From positions 1,423,501 through 1,487,500 of the forward strand of contig NZ_CP045508.1 of assembly GCF_013376475.1 (NCBI RefSeq): a DNA stretch of 64,000 bases, read 5' to 3'. Source of the stretch: Desulfolutivibrio sulfoxidireducens (GTDB lineage: Bacteria; Desulfobacterota; Desulfovibrionia; Desulfovibrionales; Desulfovibrionaceae). A program made the translations under genes and the position numbers. Position 1 is the first letter of the stretch. Each line of letters opens with the position of its first letter. Of the stretch, positions 45,493-53,759 are shown one piece after another. The notes beneath the pieces are model-generated. The model was not told where the DNA came from, did not search any database, and saw only the letters and a list, made by a program, of their open reading frames with translations.

Positions 45493-45887
45493 AGGAAATC
45501 CTCCTCGAAAGGCAACGGCGTGCGCGATATCAGTTTTTTTTCGCGCGCGATCTTGATGCCTTCCTTGAGAATTTCCACCTCCATGGTCTTCTTGCCCAGG
45601 AGTCGTTCCAGCTCGCGAACCCGCTTCTTGAGAGCACGAGCCTCCGAAGCGCTGACCACTTGGTCGTCCGCCTGTACAGCCACCTTGCCGCCCTCGCTCA
45701 TGAGCTTCCTCCAGTGGAAGAGCTGGTTTGGTGCGATGCCGTGCTTGCGGGCGACGTACGAGACGCTCATCCCTGGCAGGGACGACTCCTCCACGATCCG
45801 AAGCTTCTCCGACAATGGCCAGCGCCGACGCTGGACCTCGTTGACCAACTCGACCGTGGCGAACTCGTTAGCACTATGTCTGGACAT
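45489..45887 (-). CDS. IS3-family transposase OrfA
   Basis: A 132-residue DNA-binding subunit: HTH in RWPLSEKLRIVEESSLPGMSVSYVARKHGIAPNQLFHWRKL split over helices, followed by a leucine-zipper-like region (LKKRVRELERLLGKKTMEVEIL). It binds the terminal repeats of the element. Confidence 0.92.
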   Translation of the reverse strand: MSRHSANEFATVELVNEVQRRRWPLSEKLRIVEESSLPGMSVSYVARKHGIAPNQLFHWRKLMSEGGKVAVQADDQVVSASEARALKKRVRELERLLGKKTMEVEILKEGIKIAREKKLISRTPLPFEEDFL

Positions 45888-45951
45888 ACCTCTAGACCTA
45901 TCTCCTAGGTTGAAGAGGGTGTCCGGTCGAATTGGGGGCTACTCCACGTCG

Positions 45952-46289
45952 TGACTGCCTCATATCAAAAATTGATCGGTTCCGAGAGAGACTCCATATG
46001 CGTGTTCAGACACGCACGCCATGGGGTGGCTCCATTTGGTTGGACAGTTTTGCGGCGGTGGTTTTACGCCCTTTGATGACAGGCTGAGGACCACCCGGAA
46101 TTCCTGCTCGCGCCCCTTTCATCACGACGAAATCAAACAGACCATGGAGGCCTTGGCCTTGGCTGCCCTCGCACTTTCGCGGGTGAAAAGGTCACCAAGT
46201 GGGGGAGCGCGAGTCTTCTCCGGGGGCCGCTCTCAGCCATGAACCAGGGTGATGAAAATTGGCCGAAAATGTGGGGTACAGTGCGGGGG
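45952..46289. other. Spacer between the IS3 element and the tRNA genes
   Basis: No convincing gene. A 73-residue frame at 46021 has no ribosome site or motif. Near 46271 the words GTGGGGTACAGTGCGGGG look like the short G-rich repeats often found at tyrosine-integrase attachment sites, but no integrase gene is present in the window. Confidence 0.4.
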
Positions 46290-46326
46290 AAAGAAAAAGG
46301 GCCTACAGCCTGTCGGCTGTAAGCCC
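46290..46326 (-). terminator. Rho-independent terminator of the tRNA-Lys/Glu unit
   Basis: On the minus strand GGGCTTACAGCC pairs with GGCTGTAGGCCC around GACA, followed by TTTTTCTTT. It lies 11 bases after tRNA-Glu. Confidence 0.88.
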
Positions 46327-46337
46327 TTGATTTTCTT

Positions 46338-46413
46338 TGGCGTCCCCAACCGGGTTTGAACCGGTGTTATCGGCGTGAGAGGCCGACGTCCTAGGCCACT
46401 AGACGATGGGGAC
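46338..46413 (-). tRNA. tRNA-Glu (anticodon CTC)
   Basis: A 76-base cloverleaf with CCA encoded. Acceptor GTCCCCA, anticodon loop CTCTCAC between TCGGC and GCCGA, T loop GGTTCAAACC. Co-transcribed with tRNA-Lys five bases upstream. Confidence 0.96.
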
Positions 46414-46418
46414 GCATA

Positions 46419-46494
46419 TGGTGGGCCGTGCTGGGATCGAACCAGCGACTCTCTGCTTAAAAGGCAGATACTCTACCGCCTGAGTTAACGGCCC
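46419..46494 (-). tRNA. tRNA-Lys (anticodon TTT)
   Basis: A 76-base cloverleaf with CCA encoded. Acceptor GGGCCGT, anticodon loop CTTTTAA between TCTGC and GCAGA, T loop GGTTCGATCC. Confidence 0.96.
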
Positions 46495-46757
46495 ACGCGG
46501 AAACAGGCTTCCTAATCCCATGCCCGACCGCTGTCAAGCTCATTTCCACACAGGCTGGTTCCCAACCACCGCCACGCCCGACCTTCTACCCAAATCCAGA
46601 CCCGGCGTCCACTCCAATCCGAAGCCCTCGGCCCATTCGAGGAAAAATGCCGTCTTCGACCTCGGTTGTCTCCGGATGCGGCCAGCTCCCTCGCGCGACT
46701 CCAGGCCCCGGAGAAACCGCTGGCGAAGAGCCCCTCCCGGGTATATGAGCCCCTGCC

Positions 46758-47708
46758 ATGGACCTCGTCGAACTCTGGAACTCTCTTGTCTGGCCCCTTG
46801 TGCGCCTGCTCGCCTCCCTGTCCCTGGGACTCCTCGTCGCCAACCTCATCGAGGCCCTCAACTGGACCCGCTTCATGGCCCGACTGGCCGCGCCGCTCAT
46901 CCGCCTGGGGCACATGAAGGACGTGGTCGGCGCCAGCTTTTCCATGGGCTTTTTCTCCGGCATGGCCGCCAACACCATGCTCGCCGAGGCCTACGCCGAA
47001 AAACGCCTCACCCCGCGCGAGCTCGTCCTGGCCAACCTCTTCAACAGCCTGCCCACCTACTTCCTGCACCTGCCGAACATGTTCTTCATCACCGCGCCGT
47101 TTCTGGGGTCGGCCGCCGTGCTCTACGTGGGCCTGACCCTTTTTGCCGCCATCCTGCGGACCCTGGGCATCCTCTTCATCGGGCGCCTGCTTCTGCCGCC
47201 CCTGCCCGACGGCTGCGTGGTCTGCCATCTGGGCGATGGCCGCGTCACCTTCAAGGACGCCCTGAAAAAAAGCTGGACCCGCTTCAAGCGTCGCATAAAA
47301 ACCATCGTCTTCTTCACCACGCCCATCTACGTGGGCATCCATTACCTCAGCGTCAACGGCTTTTTCACCTTCCTGGAAAAATTCGTCTCCGAGCACCTCG
47401 GTTTCCTGTCCTGGCTGTCTCCGCAGGCCGTCAGCATCGTGGTCTTTCACATGGCCGCCGAATTTACCGCCGGGCTGGCCGCCGCCGGTGCCCTCCTGGG
47501 AGCCGGGGACCTGGACGTCAAACAGGTGGTCATGGCCCTTTTGGTGGGAAACGTGCTCTCCACGCCCATGCGCGCCTTCCGCCACCAGTTTCCCTACTAC
47601 GCCGGCATCTTCAAGCCGGCCATGGCCGCCAAGCTCATCGCCTGGAACCAGGCCCTGCGTGCCGTAAGCATCATCGTCGTGGCCGTGGGATATTATTACC
47701 TGGGGTGA
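46758..47708 (+). CDS. Nucleoside-recognition-type membrane protein / putative permease
   Basis: A 316-residue protein with about eight hydrophobic helices. Blocks such as GASFSMGFFSGMAANTMLAE and FNSLPTYFLHLPNMFF resemble Gate-domain and related permeases. It is similar in class, not in close sequence, to the protein at 14717-15673. The CVVCHLGDGRVTF loop near residue 155 has a CxxCH-like pair, possibly fortuitous. ATG 46758 is the only start that keeps the first helix whole. It stands alone, downstream of the divergent tRNA genes. Substrate unknown. Confidence 0.75.
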   Translation: MDLVELWNSLVWPLVRLLASLSLGLLVANLIEALNWTRFMARLAAPLIRLGHMKDVVGASFSMGFFSGMAANTMLAEAYAEKRLTPRELVLANLFNSLPTYFLHLPNMFFITAPFLGSAAVLYVGLTLFAAILRTLGILFIGRLLLPPLPDGCVVCHLGDGRVTFKDALKKSWTRFKRRIKTIVFFTTPIYVGIHYLSVNGFFTFLEKFVSEHLGFLSWLSPQAVSIVVFHMAAEFTAGLAAAGALLGAGDLDVKQVVMALLVGNVLSTPMRAFRHQFPYYAGIFKPAMAAKLIAWNQALRAVSIIVVAVGYYYLG

Positions 47709-48120
47709 GGACTGGTAGGGAAAGTAGCCGGATCAGCTTGTTCATCACATGAGCGAGGCTGCCCATCCTGCATTTGATGATTCTCTACAAGTGTGGTTCT
47801 AGAGGCTGGTCGAGGTGATCGGGGCATAGAAGCGGTCTGGTAAATTTTTCTTGATTTTCTTGCTTTTTTTTGATTAATAAGCTATTATATATTTTTATTA
47901 GATGAATAACTCTTCCTCTGCGCCCAATACAAGTGTGACCGAAGCAACCTCATAAAATAGGTTGCTGTGCAAAGGAATTATACTGGATGCGTTCAATAAA
48001 AATTCTTTCAATCCATTTGAAAAGATTGTTAGCTATGGGTTCAGAGACTGTGAGTAAAAATATTCAAATTAAGTCGATATCATTGTGTCTTAAGAAAAAC
48101 ACTTTCAATGAATAACAAGT
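47709..48120. other. AT-rich spacer, no gene supported
   Basis: About 400 bases where composition falls from core GC to AT-rich near 47840, marking the left edge of a small island. A perfect hairpin GCAACCT/AGGTTGC lies at 47944-47965. Nothing else is recognisable. Confidence 0.5.
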
Positions 48121-48564
48121 ATGTGGACAAAATTATCTATTTTTTCACGTAATCTAATATTAGGAATAATTGTATCAATATTGGTTGTCATTATTGATAA
48201 TGCAATTGGTATTCAAGAGTATTTTGAAAAACAAGTATTAGTTGAGGGAGAGTGGAGTGGGCACTTCATAGAAAATTCACTGCAGGTTGTTTCAGTTATG
48301 AGAATAAAATCTTCTGATGATAGTATTAGGGGGACAATGGTTGAGAATAGAATCGGAAAAAACGGTAATTCAGTTGTAGTAAAATCATTTCTGAGAGTGA
48401 CTCGGCAAGATAAGAAGGTGACGATCATTAAGTGTGCAGGTAAAAATAACAAATCCTCCGAAGTTGTTTTTTTTGGGACATTGAGTGACGATGGTCATGT
48501 TTTAGATGGTACTTGGAAAAGTGAAAATGGTTATGGTGATTTCCGTTTTATTCGAGATAATTGA
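48121..48564 (+). CDS. Membrane-anchored small beta-rich protein, AT-rich
   Basis: A 147-residue protein. One helix near residues 12-30 (LILGIIVSILVVIIDNAIG) anchors a predicted beta-barrel-like domain: EGEWSGHF, IRGTMVENRI, KVTIIKCAG, VVFFGTLSDDGHVLDGTW and YGDFRFIR. Alternating strands and GTW-type turns recall the membrane-plus-beta-barrel layout of Cap15-type CBASS effectors, though these usually have two helices and a nucleotide cyclase beside them; none is present here. The likeness is only in plan. Confidence 0.6.
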   Translation: MWTKLSIFSRNLILGIIVSILVVIIDNAIGIQEYFEKQVLVEGEWSGHFIENSLQVVSVMRIKSSDDSIRGTMVENRIGKNGNSVVVKSFLRVTRQDKKVTIIKCAGKNNKSSEVVFFGTLSDDGHVLDGTWKSENGYGDFRFIRDN

Positions 48565-48604
48565 TATTTTATCTTAATCATGCCCTCGTTTAGGCTGCTT
48601 AACT

Positions 48605-49738
48605 ATGCCGAATAGCCGAAGTTACTTCTCTGTTTTTTTTGTAAGTATTTATTCTGTTATGATGCTAACCTCTTGTGTTGAAAGCACAATAAAACTAATT
48701 GATATTGGAGAATTTCGCCCACAAACCGCCAATGAAATCTTTCTTGAAGGATGTCGCTTGTATGAGAAAGACCCTCTTGCCGCAATCAAAAAGTTTGAAC
48801 AATCATATTCAAAAGATAATACGTTTGTTAAAGGTTTGACGATGGCAGCCTGGGGATATCTTATACAAGGGCATATCGAATCAGATAAATTGTTAGCGAC
48901 AGAATACTATAGAAAGTGTGCTCAATATTCAACAATACTAGTCAACAAATATCCAAACAATGGTGATGGGTATCTATTTTTAGAAACTATAAGTAACCAC
49001 TATCATGATTATAGGAACGCAATAAGCTACGCTATAAAATTAATAAATATTAGCCCCAGTGAGAAATTTTTTATTTATACGGAATCATATCAAAAGATAG
49101 ATGGGCTTTTTTCATTAGGTGTAAATTATGGCATGATTCAAGACTATGAAAAATGTTTTTACTACTTAAAGATGTATGTTTCGAAGTATGTGAAAAGTAA
49201 GTTTAACTCCGATTTGTTGGTTAGGGCAAAAGATTTGATCCCTCAGGTCGAAGCTAAAATCGAAAGAGACAGGCGAAAAACTGCGCTAGCAGAGAGATCT
49301 GAACAGCATGAAATGCGTGAAAGGGAAGATAGGGTGGGTGTTGCATCAGAGGCCAATAAGCGTGAGACAATTGAAGCTAGCCAAAAGAAAAATAATTTAA
49401 CTATTAATAAAACAACAAAATACAACACGCTTCATATTTCGCAAGGAAATAGGTCATCTGCCTCGTCGGCTAAATCGGCATCACTTTTGACTATAAAGTC
49501 TTCCGGGAAAGTCCTTCCTGAAAATGCCGCAAGCAATCCAGAACAATCGTCCGTAGTTCCTGAAACCCAGGTCCCAATTTCAACAGATGTTGCCGTTTCA
49601 AACAGTCAAGAACCAGTAAACGTAATGGTCTCCATTAATATTGATGCTGCTGCTCTTGAAGACAAAAGTGAAGAAGCTGTATTACGCGCAATGTTAGATC
49701 AACGTATGTTGGTTTCAAAGTTGAAATCATATCTGTGA
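48605..49738 (+). CDS. Putative lipoprotein with TPR-like repeats
   Basis: A 377-residue AT-rich gene. The signal ends at lipobox MLTSC (Cys near 24). Residues about 40-210 are helical pairs like TPR units (ALAAIKKFEQSYSKDN-type, YHDYRNAISYAIKLINISP, YGMIQDYEKCFYYLKMYV). A charged coiled coil (IERDRRKTALAERSEQHEMR) and a Ser/Pro-rich tail follow. It lies 40 bases after the membrane beta-rich gene and shares its composition, so both probably arrived together. Function unknown. Confidence 0.68.
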   Translation: MPNSRSYFSVFFVSIYSVMMLTSCVESTIKLIDIGEFRPQTANEIFLEGCRLYEKDPLAAIKKFEQSYSKDNTFVKGLTMAAWGYLIQGHIESDKLLATEYYRKCAQYSTILVNKYPNNGDGYLFLETISNHYHDYRNAISYAIKLINISPSEKFFIYTESYQKIDGLFSLGVNYGMIQDYEKCFYYLKMYVSKYVKSKFNSDLLVRAKDLIPQVEAKIERDRRKTALAERSEQHEMREREDRVGVASEANKRETIEASQKKNNLTINKTTKYNTLHISQGNRSSASSAKSASLLTIKSSGKVLPENAASNPEQSSVVPETQVPISTDVAVSNSQEPVNVMVSINIDAAALEDKSEEAVLRAMLDQRMLVSKLKSYL

Positions 49739-49869
49739 GTTATAGATGCGGATTTATAACCGTAGCATTTGATTCCTAATGCCAACCCCACCCTGTCCAA
49801 AGAGAATAAAGCAAGCATGTTATTCCTGTTTGCAGTTTGTTAACTAGTTCTCACATTGAGAAAAATCAT

Positions 49870-50934
49870 CTACCAGGGCAAAAGGTAGTACAGGCGCGGG
49901 GAGTGGAACCCCTTGCGGGCGGCCGGAAAGGGCAGTTTGGGGAAGACCGCCGCGAGGGCGGTCTGGATGTGCGACTCCAGGGAGTGCAGGAAGTCCTCGG
50001 GCCGGCGGTAGGAGGCGTAGAACACCTCGCCCTTGGCCCCAAGCTCGGCCTTGAGCCTGGCGCCAAGTTCCTCGGGGTAGAACACGTCGTCGACAAGCCC
50101 CAGTTCCTTGGCCCGCTTCCCGGTCCAGACCTGGCCCGTGCCGAGGGTGTCGCGCACCACATTCACCGGGATGTCCCGGCTCTTGGCCACCTCGGCCACG
50201 AAATCGTCCATGCTTTCCCGTACGTCCCGGTTGAGCAGGGCCGTCTCGGCCGGCGTGGGCTCCCGGAAGGGATTGCCCATGTCCTTGAACTCGCCGGTCT
50301 TGTAGACCTTCATGTCCACGCCGAGAGTGTCCTTGGCCAGCTTCTGGTAGTTGAGCATCTCGATGATCACCCCGATGCTGCCCACCTCGGCGTTTTTGGC
50401 CGCGAACACCTTGTCCGCGGCGCAGGCCGCGTAGTAGCCGCCGGACGCCAGGACGAAGCCGGAATAGAAAAAAAGCGGCATTTTTTCCCGGGCCTTGTAT
50501 GTGGCCAGGATGTTGCGGATCTCGTCCGAGGCCGTGACCTCCCCGCCAGGCGTCTCGAAGCGCACCACCAGCCCCGACAGGTCGGATACCCCGCGCATGA
50601 CCGACAAGGCGTCGCGCACGTCGTCCGGGGTCACCGTCGACTCCGCGCCCGAGAGCATGTCGTCGCCGGCGAAGCTCATGATCACCCCGTGAAGGTCCAC
50701 GAGCCCCACCACAATGTCGTCCACGCCGATGTCGGCCTCGGAGACCTCCTCGAAATCCGAGTCGAGAAACACCACCTCCCCCTTGTCCGTGAACCCGTCG
50801 CTCTCGAAGGCCGCGACCGCAATGTACAGCAGGGCGCACCAGAACATGACCCGAAGGGCCAGGCGCAGGTAATCCAGGGGGCTTTTGAGCAGCCGGACCC
50901 GGATGGTGCGGGGGGAGGAGGGGGCGTTTTGCAT
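49870..50934 (-). CDS. sppA: Signal peptide peptidase SppA-like S49 protease
   Basis: A 354-residue membrane-anchored serine protease. One N-terminal helix (LALRVMFWCALLYIAVAAF), then the S49 fold: VVRFETPGGEVTASDEI, the nucleophile Ser in FVLASGGYYAA and the family-typical NAEVGSIGVI. TGEFKDMGNPFREPT is the segment after it. SppA degrades cleaved signal peptides in the membrane. ATG 50934 gives a short cytoplasmic start before the anchor. The AT-rich island ends just downstream of it. Confidence 0.88.
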   Translation of the reverse strand: MQNAPSSPRTIRVRLLKSPLDYLRLALRVMFWCALLYIAVAAFESDGFTDKGEVVFLDSDFEEVSEADIGVDDIVVGLVDLHGVIMSFAGDDMLSGAESTVTPDDVRDALSVMRGVSDLSGLVVRFETPGGEVTASDEIRNILATYKAREKMPLFFYSGFVLASGGYYAACAADKVFAAKNAEVGSIGVIIEMLNYQKLAKDTLGVDMKVYKTGEFKDMGNPFREPTPAETALLNRDVRESMDDFVAEVAKSRDIPVNVVRDTLGTGQVWTGKRAKELGLVDDVFYPEELGARLKAELGAKGEVFYASYRRPEDFLHSLESHIQTALAAVFPKLPFPAARKGFHSPRLYYLLPW

Positions 50935-51058
50935 GGGGTTTCCCTGGTGTTTGCCCGCGCGCTTCCGGTGGAGGGACGCGCCGGCGCGGTTGCGGATGCC
51001 GGTTGACCGGAATGTGCCCTGGAGGCCGTCCGGAGGCAAGCCCGGCGCTTGCGCCGGA

Positions 51059-52648
51059 TCAGGCCGGTTCCACCCGGACCGTCCCGGCCTCGACGCGAAG
51101 GATCCGGGTGATCTCCGGGATGACGTCGCCGGGGCGGTGGGTGACCAGGATCACGGCCGCGCCGCCTCGGATGGTCCGGCGCACTGCGAGGGCGGCCCGG
51201 TCCCGGGCGGTCGGGTCCAGGCCGGAAAAAGGCTCGTCGAGGATCAGGAGTCGTGGGGAATGGACCACGGCCCGGGCCAGGAAGACCAGGCGGCGCTGCC
51301 CTGTGGACAGGGTCCCGATGGGCCGGCCGGCCAGATCCGAGAGACCGAGGTCACACAAGCGCTGCTCTGCCGTCTCCAGTTGGGCCGAGTTGGGGGTGAA
51401 GTGCAGGCCCACCCCGGCGAAAAAGGCGCTGAGAAGCACGTCGCGGGCCGTGGTGCGCGGCGGATAGGCCGCTTCCAGGTCGGCGGACAGGCAGCCGATG
51501 CGCGTCCTGACGTCGCGCAGGTCGGCCCCGACCTCATGGACCAGGCCGGGGCGACGGATGGTCCCGCCCAGGGCCGGATGGACCTCGCCCGTAACCAGGC
51601 GCAAAAGCGTGGACTTGCCCGCGCCGTTTAGGCCGAGCACGGCCCAGCGCTGGCCTTCGTCGACCCGCCAGTTGACCCCGGCCAGGATGCGCCGGCCGTC
51701 AAGGTACACGTCGGCGTTGGCGATCTCGAAAAGGGGCGGAGCGGACGTCTCCGGCGTGAACCGGGGCGTGGACCGGGGCGTGGACGGGAGTTCGCGGGGC
51801 GGCGCGGGTGCGGGTGCGGGAAGGGCGGCCTCGGACTCGTCCGGGTCGGCCTCCTCCAGGAGTCCCGAGCCGATCTGGGGGATCGAGGTCGGGAAAAAGC
51901 CCGGTTCGTCGAGAGGTCCCCGGGCCACGATCCGGCCCTGATGCAGGATCACGGCCCTGGTCACGCCGGGGGGGATGTCCTCGATGCGGTGGGCGGTGGC
52001 CACCAGGGCCGCGCCCGAGGCCAGCGCGGCCTGGATCGCCCGGGTCGTCCGGTCCCGGGAGTCCCGGTCCAGTCCCTCGAAGACCTCGTCCAGGGCCAGG
52101 AGCAGGGGCCACGGGGCCAGGGCCCTGGCCACCAGGGCGGCCCGCAAAAGCCCCTCGGAGAGTTCGGACATGCGGCTCTCGGCGTATCCTTCGAGCCCGG
52201 CCAGGACCATGACCTCCACGGCCCGCCGCCGCTGGGTTTCACTCGGCGGCTGGTGCAAAAGCCTGGTGTCGAAAAATCCGGCGCACACCGCGTCGAGGAC
52301 GGTGACGCCCGGGGCCTGGCGACGCCAGAAATCCCAGTCCTCGCGGCTGACCAGGCCGAAGCGGTGGCGCAGGCCAAGCGGGGAGTGGCGCGGCGAACCG
52401 CCCCAGGCGTAGCGCCGCTGGCCCCGGCCGTCCTGGGCCGGGGGAATATCGCCGCGCAGGGCGCGCAATAAGGTGGTCTTGCCGGAGCCGTTTTCGCCCA
52501 CCACGGCCCAGGCCTCGCCGGGGAAAAGCCGGAAGGAGACGTCCGAAAGGACCGTGCGGCCGCCAAGAGACATGCTGACCCGGACAAGCTCCACCAGGGG
52601 CGGGGCCGCCTCGGCGGGCAGGGGGGCGAGATGGCGCGAGAAGGACAT
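51059..52648 (-). CDS. Tandem ABC ATPase, ModF-like
   Basis: A 529-residue protein with two ABC domains and no membrane part. Domain 1: Walker A GENGSGKTT near 51, signature region LSEGLLRAALVARAL, Walker B LLALDEVFEG. Domain 2: Walker A GLNGAGKST, signature LSTGQRRLVFLARA and Walker B LLILDEPFSGLD. The plan matches ModF (PhrA) of E. coli, a molybdate-related ATPase of unclear role. A proline-rich linker joins the halves. No modABC genes are adjacent. ATG 52648 starts the conserved region. Confidence 0.82.
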   Translation of the reverse strand: MSFSRHLAPLPAEAAPPLVELVRVSMSLGGRTVLSDVSFRLFPGEAWAVVGENGSGKTTLLRALRGDIPPAQDGRGQRRYAWGGSPRHSPLGLRHRFGLVSREDWDFWRRQAPGVTVLDAVCAGFFDTRLLHQPPSETQRRRAVEVMVLAGLEGYAESRMSELSEGLLRAALVARALAPWPLLLALDEVFEGLDRDSRDRTTRAIQAALASGAALVATAHRIEDIPPGVTRAVILHQGRIVARGPLDEPGFFPTSIPQIGSGLLEEADPDESEAALPAPAPAPPRELPSTPRSTPRFTPETSAPPLFEIANADVYLDGRRILAGVNWRVDEGQRWAVLGLNGAGKSTLLRLVTGEVHPALGGTIRRPGLVHEVGADLRDVRTRIGCLSADLEAAYPPRTTARDVLLSAFFAGVGLHFTPNSAQLETAEQRLCDLGLSDLAGRPIGTLSTGQRRLVFLARAVVHSPRLLILDEPFSGLDPTARDRAALAVRRTIRGGAAVILVTHRPGDVIPEITRILRVEAGTVRVEPA

Positions 52649-52660
52649 GGGGCAAAGATT

Positions 52661-52688
52661 CGAAGGGTCCTCCGGGGAGGACCCTTCG
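52661..52688. terminator. Perfect 13-bp hairpin between dapA and the ModF-like gene
   Basis: CGAAGGGTCCTCC and its perfect complement with a 2-base loop (GG). It has no T-tract on the minus strand, so it may be a terminator, attenuator or RNA-processing site. Confidence 0.6.
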
Positions 52689-52707
52689 TGTCCGTTGGGA
52701 GGGGCGG

Positions 52708-53589
52708 TTACGAAACGAGCCCGGCGGCGGACAGGATGGCCCGCAGCTTGTCCTGGTTGGCCGGGAGCATCGCCACCATGGGCAGCCTGGCCTCGAAGAC
52801 GATTTTGCCCATCAAGGCCAGGGCCGTTTTGGCCGGAACCGGGTTGGTCTCCAGGAACATGCCCCGGCACAGCGGGGCCATTGTGTAATGCAGTTCCCGG
52901 GCCTTTGCCATGTCACCGGCGAAAAAGGCCTCGCACATGGCGCTCATCAGCCCGGGCACGATGTTGGTGACCACGGAGATGACCCCCACGCCGCCGATGG
53001 CCAGGGTGGGCAGGACCGTGAAGTCGTCCCCGGAAAGCACGGCGAAATCCGGGCCGCAATATTCGATGATGTCCGAGATCTGGGTCAGGTTGCCCGTGGC
53101 CTCCTTGACCCCGACCACCTGGGGGACCCGCTTTTTGATCTTGGCCAGGGTCTCGGGGAGCACGTTCACCGAGGTCCGGCCGGGCACGTTGTAGACCACG
53201 AAGGGCAGCGCCACCTCGGCGGCGATGGCCGCGAAGTGCTCCACGAGCCCGTGCTGGGTGGGCTTGTTGTAGTACGGGGTGATCAGAAGCGCCCCGTCGG
53301 CCCCGGCCTCCTTGGCCTCCCGGGTCAGGTCCACGGCCTCCCGGGTGTTGTTGGACCCGGCCCCGGCCAGAACCGGGACCCGACCCCCAACCTGTTCGAC
53401 GCAGATGCGGATGACCCGTTTATGTTCGGCGTGGGACAGGGTGGCCGATTCCCCGGTGGTGCCGCAAGGCACAAGCCCGTGAATTTTCTGCCCGATCTGC
53501 CATTCGATAAGCTCGCGATAGCGGTCCTCGTCGATCTCGCCGCCGGAAAAGGGCGTCACCAAGGCCGTGAAGGCTCCCCGGAACTCCAT
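52708..53589 (-). CDS. dapA: 4-hydroxy-tetrahydrodipicolinate synthase
   Basis: A 293-residue TIM-barrel enzyme. It condenses pyruvate with aspartate semialdehyde in lysine/diaminopimelate synthesis. Seen: TALVTPF at the start, GTTGES near 44, catalytic Tyr in VVYNVPGRTS and Schiff-base Lys in VVGVKEATGNL. ATG 53589 follows AAGGAGG. Length matches the family (about 292). Confidence 0.96.
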   Translation of the reverse strand: MEFRGAFTALVTPFSGGEIDEDRYRELIEWQIGQKIHGLVPCGTTGESATLSHAEHKRVIRICVEQVGGRVPVLAGAGSNNTREAVDLTREAKEAGADGALLITPYYNKPTQHGLVEHFAAIAAEVALPFVVYNVPGRTSVNVLPETLAKIKKRVPQVVGVKEATGNLTQISDIIEYCGPDFAVLSGDDFTVLPTLAIGGVGVISVVTNIVPGLMSAMCEAFFAGDMAKARELHYTMAPLCRGMFLETNPVPAKTALALMGKIVFEARLPMVAMLPANQDKLRAILSAAGLVS

Positions 53590-53759
53590 GACAGTCCTCC
53601 TTGCCGAAAAATGGGTCTGCTGCATCGTCTAGCCGGTTTTCAGGAAAACGGCAAGGCGGACCACCATGAAGCGGTCCCTGCCGGATCGGCATGGCCGGGG
53701 CATGCCCTGGCGCACGGCCGGGCGGCTCCCGGGCCGGCCGCGTTCAGGCCCGCCGGCCG

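Larger units (their letters stand above)
44532..45946 (-). mobile_element. IS3-family (IS2-like) insertion sequence, complete
   Basis: A 1415-bp element. The left end is TGGAGTTGCCCCCGCTAAAC; the right end reversed is TGGAGTAGCCCCCAATTCGA, both continuing to ACCGGACACC. It is flanked by 5-base duplications CGTCG at 44527-44531 and 45947-45951. Two overlapping transposase frames fill it. Confidence 0.9.

Noticed and set aside
46021-46242. 73-residue frame next to the tRNA genes
   Set aside because: No ribosome site, no motif and mixed composition; treated as spacer.
48121-48564. Calling this gene a CBASS Cap15 effector
   Set aside because: It has one apparent membrane helix instead of two, and there is no nucleotidyltransferase beside it; only the general layout is similar.
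51059-52648. Assigning the tandem ATPase firmly as modF in a molybdate operon
   Set aside because: No modA, modB or modC gene is adjacent; only the domain plan supports the name.
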